Below, one piece after another: positions 1-5,691 of a DNA stretch of 6,736 nucleotides (position 1 is its first letter; each line of letters begins with the position of its first letter). A program made the position numbers and the translations under genes. Source of the DNA: Paracoccaceae bacterium (GTDB taxonomy: Bacteria > Pseudomonadota > Alphaproteobacteria > Rhodobacterales > Rhodobacteraceae); the NCBI GenBank assembly GCA_015485015.1, contig WFUK01000139.1:1-6736 (forward strand), written 5' to 3'. Below the pieces are notes generated by a model, which saw nothing but the letters and a program-made list of their open reading frames with translations, did no database searches and was not told the DNA's origin.

Positions 1-114
1 CCCTAAACACCTAGGCGCCTCATGCGGGTCGAGCTTCAGCTCTATCAGCAGCGACCCCCGCCGCCCCACAATCATCTCCAACGCGGCCTCTAGCTCGGCC
101 TCTGTTTGCACCAT
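1..114 (-). CDS. Partial minus-strand frame at left edge; possible remnant of a thiamine-diphosphate enzyme C-terminus
   Basis: Reading leftwards from an ATG at 114-112, 38 codons stay open to the window edge, so the end is not visible. A purine-rich stretch (ggaagggaagggg) just before the ATG could serve as a ribosome binding site. The peptide begins MVQTEAELEAALEMIVG and continues with LLIELKLDP and APR. From memory this pattern (T-EAEL-AAL, then LIEVxLDP, then PR) is typical of the last 40 or so residues of ThDP-dependent decarboxylases and acetolactate synthase-like proteins, not of an N-terminus. The resemblance also extends a few codons upstream of the ATG (REGV) before an in-frame TAG at 150-148. 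That suggests a truncated tail fragment and not an intact gene. The alternative is a genuine unrelated gene starting at 114. The family call is from memory only. Confidence 0.35.
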   Translation of the reverse strand, partial: MVQTEAELEAALEMIVGRRGSLLIELKLDPHEAPRCLG

Positions 115-178
115 AACCCCTTCCCTTCCCCCGCAACATCTGCAATCCTAGCCGCTCCCGAACCACAGGACCAATGCC

Positions 179-988
179 ATGAGCCCCAAGCCTCGCCGTT
201 TCCCTGATGCCCGCTGCGATATTGCCAAAGCCAGCGATGTCGTCAGCACCCCGCAAACCCGCGCGCCGACCTATCGCCTCGCCTTTGCCGACGATGATTT
301 TATGCTGCGCGACGAGCTGCGGCCCCTGCGCCTGCAACTTGAGCTGCTCAAGCCCGAGCTGGCGCTGACGGAAGCCGGGGTGGAAAGCACCGTGGTGTTG
401 TTTGGCGGCGCGCGTATACCGGACCCGGATTTCAAGGAAAATGCCCGCACCGAAACACTGGCGGGGCTGTCACAGTATTATACCGAAGCACGCAAATTTG
501 CCCGCATTTGCACCGAGGAAAGCCTGAAAACCGGCGGCAAGGATTATGTGGTTTGCACCGGCGGCGGGCCGGGGGTTATGGAGGCAGGCAACCGTGGCGC
601 GGCGGATGTCGGCGGCAAATCGGTGAGCCTGAACATCGTGCTGCCCCACGAGCAATCGCCCAACCAATACGCCACGCCGGAGCTGTGCTTTAACTTCCAC
701 TATTTCGCCATCCGCAAAATGCATTTCCTGATGCGCGCCAAGGCGATTGCCGCTTTCCCCGGTGGCTTTGGCACTATGGACGAGCTGTTTGAAGCCCTGA
801 CCCTGATCCAGACCAAACGCATGGAGCCGATGCCGATATTGCTGTTTGGCAAGGCCTTCTGGCAGAAAATCATCAACTGGGACGCGTTGGCCGATGCGGG
901 CACGATTTCTGACAGCGACCTCGACCTGTTCCACTTTGTGGACACAGGCGAAGAAGCGTGGGAGATTGTGAAAGGCTGGCAGGGGTAG
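179..988 (+). CDS. LOG-family (TIGR00730-type) Rossmann-fold protein, probable nucleotide phosphoribohydrolase
   Basis: The 269-residue product carries both hallmark motifs of the LOG / former 'lysine decarboxylase' family: GGGPGVMEAGNRGA at residues 128-141 and PGGFGTMDE at 194-202. The latter holds the catalytic glutamate and the phosphate-binding loop. Characterised members cleave the N-glycosidic bond of nucleoside 5'-monophosphates (cytokinin riboside 5'-phosphates in plants, AMP-like substrates in bacteria); the bacterial substrate here is inferred. The core starts near residue 65 (VVLFGGARIPDP), preceded by a charged, probably helical extension of about 65 residues. The protein is therefore longer than the classical LOG proteins of roughly 190 residues, as is common in the larger proteobacterial subgroup. 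No signal peptide or membrane segment is seen, so it should be cytosolic. The ATG at 179 has AGGA 8 bases upstream. The gene ends in TAG and is followed by a degenerate patch, so it appears to be monocistronic. Confidence 0.9.
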   Translation: MSPKPRRFPDARCDIAKASDVVSTPQTRAPTYRLAFADDDFMLRDELRPLRLQLELLKPELALTEAGVESTVVLFGGARIPDPDFKENARTETLAGLSQYYTEARKFARICTEESLKTGGKDYVVCTGGGPGVMEAGNRGAADVGGKSVSLNIVLPHEQSPNQYATPELCFNFHYFAIRKMHFLMRAKAIAAFPGGFGTMDELFEALTLIQTKRMEPMPILLFGKAFWQKIINWDALADAGTISDSDLDLFHFVDTGEEAWEIVKGWQG

Positions 989-996
989 AGACTATT

Positions 997-1380
997 GTGA
1001 GAGCCGAGTTATAGAGTTTTTACCCCGTTGATTTCGAAGAGTGGCACTATTGGCCTGAGGACGAAGATGATTTCGGATTTCCGGCTGAAGCTCTGATCGG
1101 CCCGAAAGACGGTAGAGGAGAAGGAATATACAATTTTTGAGCTTGCTCACCTAAATGGTTCGCAAAAAACAAAATAGCAAAACCCCGATTTGTGCGCCAT
1201 TATTTCTTTATGAATGAATATGGTGAAACGACATTGAAGCAGCTCGTAACGGACTTTGTAAATAACACAACAGCCAAAACATGAAACGGTATCACTGAAA
1301 AATTATCGAGGTTTATGTTTTCGGAGTTTGAAGATTATCAAGAAAGCCCAAAGCCCAAAAAATTTCCGCGGAAATACCGA
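997..1380 (+). pseudogene. Decayed immunity-protein gene, Imm8-like, with three in-frame stop codons
   Basis: One reading frame from a possible GTG at 997 to about 1380 reads as a conserved small protein if three stops are ignored: TAG at 1012-1014, TGA at 1138-1140 and TGA at 1282-1284. The segments are, in order, SFYPVDFEEWHYWPEDEDDFGF (shown here only by its parts DFEEW, PEDEDDFGF), then IGPK, then CSPKWFAKN, a middle part with RHYFF and NEYGE, then GITEKLSRF and EFEDYQE. From memory this order (PEDxxdFGF, IGPK, CTPKWL, RHxxxxxEY, W..I.EKLSR, WEFEDY) matches the Imm8 family, immunity proteins of polymorphic toxin systems, at close to full length (about 120 residues). No frameshift is needed, so decay has been by point mutation. 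The second TGA falls where I expect a conserved tryptophan, and the first lies just before the CTPKW motif. The patch is visibly more AT-rich than the neighbouring genes, and no partner toxin is present. I am confident that the frame was coding and moderately confident of the family. Confidence 0.6.
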
Positions 1381-1402
1381 GATCGTCTCGCACTCTTGCA
1401 CT

Positions 1403-1597
1403 ATGCCCCCCATGAAACACAACCGAACCCTGCTGCAAAACCTGCCCGATGCCAAGGTTCTACTCGCGGATAAAGGCTACGATGCCAACTGGTTTCATGA
1501 CGGCCTGATCGGGCGCGGCATTACCCCGTGCATCCCGCCAAGGGCCATGCGGAAACACCCGCAACCTACTGTAAAACTACTGCTTTCTCGAAAATAA
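1403..1597 (+). pseudogene. Truncated IS5-family transposase fragment
   Basis: The peptide contains LPDAKVLLADKGYDANWF followed by GITPCIPPR and RK. This is the segment around the second catalytic aspartate (the D of ADKGYD) in the DDE transposases of the IS5 family, where the typical text is LLADKGYDADWFRxAL...GIxPCIP.R. Both ends are missing. The first catalytic aspartate region is absent to the left, where the frame runs into the immunity-gene remnant. To the right the frame loses resemblance after about 1560 and stops at TAA 1595-1597, before the region that would carry the catalytic glutamate and the YRQRHxIENMF-type block. The fragment cannot be an active transposase. I see no terminal inverted repeats or target duplication around it. 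It abuts the convergent dehydrogenase gene with no spacer between the two stop codons. The exact left boundary of homology (about 1405-1415) is uncertain. Confidence 0.7.
1403..1597 (+). mobile_element. Insertion-sequence remnant (IS5 family)
   Basis: This is the footprint of the element that supplied the transposase fragment. Only about 150-190 bases are recognisable, all internal to the transposase. No inverted repeats or flanking direct duplication could be found by eye, so the limits given are those of the coding fragment and the real footprint may differ. Its position directly beside the decayed immunity gene suggests that both are debris of one accessory insertion. Confidence 0.5.
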
Positions 1598-3073
1598 TTA
1601 AACTTCCATGCAGATATACTTCATCTCCAGATAATCCTCGACCCCGTGATGGGAGCCTTCGCGGCCAAGGCCGGATTGTTTGACTCCGCCAAAAGGGGCG
1701 ACTTCGGTTGAGATCAGGCCGGCATTCACCCCGACCATGCCATATTCCAGCGCCTCCGCCACCCGCCAAACGCGGCTAAGGTTATTGGCATAGAAATAGC
1801 TGGCAAGGCCAAAAATGGTATCATTGGCCTGCTCGATCACGTCATCCTCGTCGGTGAAGCGGAAAAGCGGCGCGACGGGACCGAAGGTTTCGTCATTGGT
1901 GACAACCATATCGCGGGTCACGCCGGTCAGGATGGTTGGCTCGAAAAACGTGCCGCCAAGCGCGTGCCGATGGCCGCCGGTGGTTACGGTTGCGCCTTTG
2001 GCGGTGGCGTCGGCGATATGGGCCTCGACCTTTTCCACCGCAGCCTGGGTGATCAGCGGGCCAGTGATAGTGCCGGTCTCAAAGCCGTCCCCGACCTTCA
2101 TGCGCGCCACCGCTTCGGCCAGCTTGGCGGCAAAGGCGTCATAAATGCCGTCTTGCACATAAATCCGGTTGGCGCAGACGCAGGTTTGGCCATTATTGCG
2201 GTATTTGGCGATCATCGCGCCCTCGACGGCGGCCTCAATATCGGCATCGTCAAATACGATAAACGGCGCGTTCCCCCCCAACTCCATCGACATTTTCATA
2301 ACCCGCGCCGCGCCTTGCGCCAGCAAAATCCGCCCGACCTGCGTGGAGCCGGTAAAGGTAAGCTTGCGGACCTTCGGATTGGAGGTGAATTCCTGCCCGA
2401 TATCGGCCGCCGCCGAGGAGGGCACTACCGAAAACACACCTTTCGGCACGCCCGCCCGCTCGGCCAATAGCGCCATAGCCAGCGCCGAAAGCGGGGTTTC
2501 GGCGGCGGGTTTGGCAACAAAAGCGCAGCCAACCGCCAGCGCAGGGCCGGCTTTGCGCGCGATCATGGCGTTGGGAAAATTCCACGGGGTGATCGAGGCG
2601 ACCACACCCACCGGCTGTTTGAGAACGATAATCCGCTTGCTGGGCTGATGGCCCGGAATAGTCTCGCCATATACCCGCTTGGCTTCCTCGGAAAACCATT
2701 CGATAAAGCTGGCCCCATAAAGGATTTCGCCCTTGGCCTCGGGCAGTGGCTTGCCCATTTCTGCCGTGAGAATCGCCCCGAGATCATCAGCGCTTTCCAC
2801 CATCAGCTCATACCATTTGCGCAGCACGGCGGCGCGCTCTTTGCCGGTGCGGGCGGCCCATGGTTTTTGCGCGATATAGGCGGCTTCAATGGCGCGGGTG
2901 GTTTCCGCCACGCCACAATCCGCGACCTTGGCAATCACATCGCCACGCGCGGGGTTGGTGACGTCTAGGGTGTTGCCTTGGTCGGCATCGACCCATTCAC
3001 CAGCGATAAACGCCTTGGTGATCAGCAGGGACGGGTCTTTTAAGCGGCTGGCGAGTTCGGTTTTGTCGAGCAT
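1598..3073 (-). CDS. gabD: NAD(P)-dependent succinate-semialdehyde dehydrogenase
   Basis: This 491-residue aldehyde dehydrogenase oxidises succinate semialdehyde to succinate in the 4-aminobutyrate degradation route. It has the expected elements in order: TPWNFPNAMI at 162-171 (oxyanion asparagine 165), the nucleotide-site lysine 188 in AKPAAETP, the glycine motif FTGSTQVG at 240-247, the general base Glu264 in MELGGNAP, catalytic Cys298 in NNGQTCVCANR, and the GGVKQSGLGREGS segment at 462-474. The C-V-C pair (298, 300) and Arg292 six residues before the catalytic cysteine are features of true GabD proteins; the arginine is associated with binding the carboxylate, and the second cysteine can form a redox disulfide in some members. 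Length is normal (E. coli GabD is about 482). The start ATG at 3073-3071 was chosen because it has GGAG 7 bases upstream and fits the family; the frame stays open further upstream into trmL but without family resemblance. A broader aldehyde dehydrogenase of the same subfamily remains possible. Confidence 0.92.
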   Translation of the reverse strand: MLDKTELASRLKDPSLLITKAFIAGEWVDADQGNTLDVTNPARGDVIAKVADCGVAETTRAIEAAYIAQKPWAARTGKERAAVLRKWYELMVESADDLGAILTAEMGKPLPEAKGEILYGASFIEWFSEEAKRVYGETIPGHQPSKRIIVLKQPVGVVASITPWNFPNAMIARKAGPALAVGCAFVAKPAAETPLSALAMALLAERAGVPKGVFSVVPSSAAADIGQEFTSNPKVRKLTFTGSTQVGRILLAQGAARVMKMSMELGGNAPFIVFDDADIEAAVEGAMIAKYRNNGQTCVCANRIYVQDGIYDAFAAKLAEAVARMKVGDGFETGTITGPLITQAAVEKVEAHIADATAKGATVTTGGHRHALGGTFFEPTILTGVTRDMVVTNDETFGPVAPLFRFTDEDDVIEQANDTIFGLASYFYANNLSRVWRVAEALEYGMVGVNAGLISTEVAPFGGVKQSGLGREGSHHGVEDYLEMKYICMEV

Positions 3074-3169
3074 CGGGTTTCTCCATATAGTTTCGGTCAG
3101 GATGCGGGGAAGCGGCCGGTTTCGCAAGCAGATTTGGCGGATTTGGAGGCGAAATATCCGGCGTGACGG

Positions 3170-3184
3170 TGGGGTAGAACCCCA
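3170..3184. repeat. Short perfect inverted repeat between trmL and gabD
   Basis: The sequence tggggt-aga-acccca forms a 6-bp perfect stem with a 3-base loop, lying 3 to 17 bases beyond the trmL stop. It has no run of T on either side, so it is a weak candidate for a factor-independent terminator. The surrounding text on the minus strand (taggatggggttctacccc) is reminiscent of short G/C-rich palindromic intergenic repeats found in multiple copies in many bacteria, but copy number cannot be judged from this window. Confidence 0.4.
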
Positions 3185-3186
3185 TC

Positions 3187-3636
3187 CTACCGAAGTTGGC
3201 GCGAGGCTTCCCCGATCGCGATCCCCGCAGACACCGCAACATTCAGCGAGCGGCCTCCGCCGGGCATGGGGATAATCAGGCGCGCATCGCAGGCGCTGGC
3301 CACCTCTGCTGGCACCCCTGCGCTTTCGCGGCCCATCATCAGGGTATCGCCCGCCTGAAATTGAAAATCCCATAGTGGTATGGCGGCTTTGGTTGACATG
3401 AGAATCAGCCGGCCCGTTTGTTGCGCTTGAAAGCTCTCCCACGAGGCGTGGCGGGTGATATCGGCGATATCGGCATAATCCATCGCCGAACGGCGCAGCG
3501 CTTTTACCGAAAATGGAAATCCGCAGGGTTCGATGACATCGATTCCGGCATCAAAACAGGCAGCAAGGCGAATCATTGTGCCTAAGTTGGGCGCAATATC
3601 GGGCTGAAAGGCGGCTATTCTCAGGTTTTGGGCCAT
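3187..3636 (-). CDS. trmL: tRNA (cytidine/uridine-34-2'-O)-methyltransferase TrmL, SPOUT family
   Basis: The 149-residue protein methylates the ribose of the wobble base (position 34) of tRNALeu isoacceptors, using S-adenosylmethionine. Family text is clear throughout: FQPDIAPNLGTMIRLAACF at 10-28 (motif 1 region), VIEPCGFPF at 34-42, RRSAMDYAD at 48-56, MGRESAGVP at 101-109, and the trefoil-knot SAM-binding end IPMPGGGRSLNVAVSAGIA at 122-140. This is a minimal SPOUT enzyme with no extra RNA-binding domain; E. coli TrmL is 157 residues. I chose the ATG at 3636-3634 because LRIAAFQPDI then lies at the usual distance from the N-terminus. A GTG three codons upstream (3645) is possible, but the purine-rich GGAAA before the ATG fits the shorter start better. 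The gene is divergent from petA and followed 113 bases later by gabD on the same strand, which may be co-transcribed. Confidence 0.95.
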   Translation of the reverse strand: MAQNLRIAAFQPDIAPNLGTMIRLAACFDAGIDVIEPCGFPFSVKALRRSAMDYADIADITRHASWESFQAQQTGRLILMSTKAAIPLWDFQFQAGDTLMMGRESAGVPAEVASACDARLIIPMPGGGRSLNVAVSAGIAIGEASRQLR

Positions 3637-3782
3637 TATTTCCACTTTCTTTAGGCATGCGGCGCAAAGTCCGCTGGACCGCGCGCCATGTCGGGTGTAT
3701 TCGGTTCAGGCAAGGCCTGCAATCTACGGGCTCATAATGTATATCCAGCCCGAAACTGGGCAATAACAAGGGGGGACGTCCA
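3637..3782 (+). promoter_or_regulatory. Divergent trmL / petA intergenic region, presumed to hold the petABC promoter
   Basis: This 146-base spacer separates two genes read in opposite directions, so it should hold promoters for both. On the plus strand, cataat at 3733-3738 resembles a sigma-70 -10 element, but nothing close to TTGACA sits 16-18 bases before it, so the promoter cannot be placed with confidence. I see no clear operator palindrome for a known regulator. Confidence 0.3.
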
Positions 3783-3785
3783 TTG
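3768..3785 (+). promoter_or_regulatory. petA ribosome binding site with TTG start codon
   Basis: The sequence aagggggga at 3768-3776 is a strong Shine-Dalgarno match placed 6 bases before TTG at 3783. Upstream in the same frame there is no ATG or GTG before a TAA at 3735-3737, and the next in-frame ATG (codon 37) would remove the Tat signal and membrane anchor. The TTG is therefore the only start that yields a complete Rieske protein, whose N-terminus [13 protein letters not shown] aligns with that of Rhodobacter. Confidence 0.85.
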
Positions 3786-4340
3786 TCTCACGCAGAAGAT
3801 AAAGGTTCGCGCCGCGATTTCTTATATGTCGCGACCGCCTCTACCGGCGCAGTGGCGCTTGGGGCCGCGGTTTGGCCGCTCGTTGACCAGATGAATGCCA
3901 GTGCCGATGTTCAGGCGCTCGCATCCAAAGAAGTTGATATTTCAAACATCGAAGTGGGCACGCAGCTCACGGTGAAATGGCTCGGCAAGCCGGTTTTCTT
4001 CCGGCATCGCACCGATGAAGAGATCGAAGCCAGCCGCAACACGCCGCTGGAAGATTTGAAAGACCCGACCTCGCAGAACAATACAAAATGGGAATCGGAT
4101 GCTTCGGATGTCAACCGCGCGCTGGATGAAGACGGCAAATGGCTGGTGATGATCGGGGTTTGCACCCATTTGGGTTGTATCCCGCTTGGCGGCGCTTCCG
4201 GTGATTTCGGTGGCTGGTTTTGCCCGTGCCACGGTTCGCATTATGATACGGCTGGCCGTATTCGCAAGGGGCCTGCCCCGCTCAACCTTCTGGTGCCGGA
4301 TGCAGCGTTTCTGTCCGATACCGTCATTAAACTAGGCTAA
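3783..4340 (+). CDS. petA: Ubiquinol-cytochrome c reductase iron-sulfur subunit (Rieske protein)
   Basis: This 185-residue subunit carries the [2Fe-2S] cluster that takes the first electron from ubiquinol at the Qo site and swings to deliver it to cytochrome c1. The N-terminus has a twin-arginine motif (SRRDFL, residues 9-14) followed by a hydrophobic segment at about 14-35. That segment acts as an uncleaved Tat signal and membrane anchor, placing the head domain in the periplasm. The flexible hinge is around 38-48 ([11 protein letters not shown]). The cluster motifs are intact: C127-T-H129-L-G-C132 and C147-P-C149-H150-G-S. Cys127, His129, Cys147 and His150 are the iron ligands, and Cys132 with Cys149 form the stabilising disulfide. 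Ser152 and Tyr154, which tune the cluster potential in this family, are present. Length matches Rhodobacter (about 187). It starts with TTG and is the first gene of petABC, 11 bases before petB. Confidence 0.98.
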   Translation: MSHAEDKGSRRDFLYVATASTGAVALGAAVWPLVDQMNASADVQALASKEVDISNIEVGTQLTVKWLGKPVFFRHRTDEEIEASRNTPLEDLKDPTSQNNTKWESDASDVNRALDEDGKWLVMIGVCTHLGCIPLGGASGDFGGWFCPCHGSHYDTAGRIRKGPAPLNLLVPDAAFLSDTVIKLG

Positions 4341-4351
4341 GGGAGAACATC

Positions 4352-5668
4352 ATGGGTGGTATCCCACACGATAAATACGAGCCAAAGACCAAACCGGAAA
4401 AATGGCTCCACTCGCGTCTCCCTATTGTAGGGCTGATCTATGATACAATCATGATCCCGACGCCGAAAAACCTGAACTGGATGTGGATCTGGGGCATTGT
4501 ATTGGCGTTTACGCTGGTTGTCCAAATCGTCACCGGTATCATTTTGGCGATGCACTATACGCCAAATGTGAATATGGCTTTCCAATCGGTTGAGCATATC
4601 ATGCGCAACGTGAATGGCGGCTGGCTCTTGCGCTATGTCCATATGAACGGCGCAACGCTATTCTTTATCGCGGTATATCTGCATATCTTCCGTGGCCTTT
4701 ATTATGGCTCCTATAAAGCCCCGCGCGAGGTGACATGGATCATCGGCATGCTGATTTATCTTGCCATGATGGCCACCGGCTTCCTGGGTTATGTGCTGCC
4801 ATGGGGGCAAATGTCCTTCTGGGGTGCGACCGTGATCACCGGCCTGTTTGGCGCGATCCCGGGCATTGGCGAAAGCATTCAGGCCTGGCTCCTTGGCGGG
4901 CCATCGGTGGATAACGCTACGCTGAACCGCTTTTTCTCGCTGCACTATTTGCTGCCATTTGTGATTGTTGCCCTTGTGGCGCTGCATATCTGGGCGTTTC
5001 ACACCACGGGCAACAGCAATCCGACCGGGGTCGAGGTTCGCCGTGGTTCCAAGGCTGAAGCGGAAAAAGACACCCTGCCATTCTGGCCTTATTTTGTGAT
5101 CAAGGATCTCTATGCGCTGGTTGTAGTGCTGGTTGTTTTTGCTGCCGTCGTCGGCTTTATGCCGAATTTCTTTGGCGAGCCGGATAACTATATCATGGCC
5201 GACCCGTTGAAAACGCCGGCGGAAATTGTGCCGCAATGGTATTACCTGCCCTTCTACGCTATTTTGCGCGCCTTCACCGATGATGTATGGGCGGTGCAAT
5301 TCGCCTCGTTTATCTCGGGTGGCATTATCGACGCAAAATTCTTCGGTGTGGTTGCGATGTTTGGTTCGATCTTTGTGATGGCGCTGGTGCCATGGCTCGA
5401 TACATCAAAAGTGCGTTCGGGTCGTTTCCGCCCTGCTTTCCGGTTTTTCTTCTGGATATTGGCGTTTGACTTCATGTTCCTGATGTGGCTGGGCGCTCGC
5501 CCTGCATATGAACCGTATTCAACCTTCGCCCTCATTGGCTCCACCTATTGGTTCGCCTACTTCCTGATTATCCTGCCGCTATTGGGGGTATTTGAACGCC
5601 CGCAAACGCCACCGGATACCATTGAAGCAGATTTTGACAGCCACTATCCGCCAAAACCGGCCGAATAA
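4352..5668 (+). CDS. petB: Cytochrome b subunit of the cytochrome bc1 complex
   Basis: This 438-residue integral membrane subunit holds hemes bL and bH and forms the Qo and Qi quinone sites. All four heme ligands are present at the Rhodobacter positions: His97, His111, His198 and His212. Eight transmembrane helices can be traced, starting at about 42, 92, 126, 192, 250, 328, 363 and 393. Qi-site residues His217, Lys251 and Asp252 are conserved. The Qo cd1 region ([18 protein letters not shown], 154-171) is intact, as is the ef-loop text YAILRAF with Tyr302, and the bacterial extra segment at about 309-326 is present. The striking departure is residue 295: the motif PEWY reads PQWY (codon CAA at 5234-5236), so the conserved Qo glutamate is replaced by glutamine. 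Residue 291, histidine in Rhodobacter and mitochondria, is glutamate. The gene has GGGAG 9 bases before the ATG and lies in the middle of petABC. It is otherwise full-length with no sign of decay. Confidence 0.99.
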   Translation: MGGIPHDKYEPKTKPEKWLHSRLPIVGLIYDTIMIPTPKNLNWMWIWGIVLAFTLVVQIVTGIILAMHYTPNVNMAFQSVEHIMRNVNGGWLLRYVHMNGATLFFIAVYLHIFRGLYYGSYKAPREVTWIIGMLIYLAMMATGFLGYVLPWGQMSFWGATVITGLFGAIPGIGESIQAWLLGGPSVDNATLNRFFSLHYLLPFVIVALVALHIWAFHTTGNSNPTGVEVRRGSKAEAEKDTLPFWPYFVIKDLYALVVVLVVFAAVVGFMPNFFGEPDNYIMADPLKTPAEIVPQWYYLPFYAILRAFTDDVWAVQFASFISGGIIDAKFFGVVAMFGSIFVMALVPWLDTSKVRSGRFRPAFRFFFWILAFDFMFLMWLGARPAYEPYSTFALIGSTYWFAYFLIILPLLGVFERPQTPPDTIEADFDSHYPPKPAE

Positions 5669-5691
5669 GCTCACACGAGAGGACATTTACA

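Noticed and set aside
20..337. Minus-strand frame of 105 codons overlapping the LOG gene start
   Set aside because: It is an antisense shadow in GC-rich DNA, with low-complexity Gly/Arg/Ala composition and no recognisable motif.
997..1284. UGA read as tryptophan to give a functional immunity protein
   Set aside because: A TAG also interrupts the frame at 1012, all Trp codons in intact genes are TGG, and an eroded IS fragment adjoins it. Simple pseudogenisation is more likely; kept only as a low-interest test.
1328..1402. N-terminal extension of the transposase fragment from an ATG at 1328
   Set aside because: This part lies over the end of the immunity-gene remnant in another frame and shows no transposase resemblance; homology starts only near 1405-1415.
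1815..2648. Several plus-strand frames of 100-170 codons opposite gabD
   Set aside because: They overlap one another and gabD, show no domain text, and are explained by codon-position bias of the real gene.
1598..3442. A 614-residue version of the aldehyde dehydrogenase starting inside trmL
   Set aside because: The extra 123 residues have no family resemblance and overlap trmL in another frame. The ATG at 3073 has a good GGAG site and gives the expected length.
3634..3645. GTG start for TrmL three codons upstream
   Set aside because: The ATG at 3636 has a plausible purine-rich site, and the family N-terminus begins close to LRIAAFQPDI. The difference is three residues, so it cannot be excluded.
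4658..5299. Long minus-strand frame of 213 codons inside petB
   Set aside because: It is the antisense of a highly conserved gene, with no ribosome binding site and a composition expected from the complement of membrane-protein codons.
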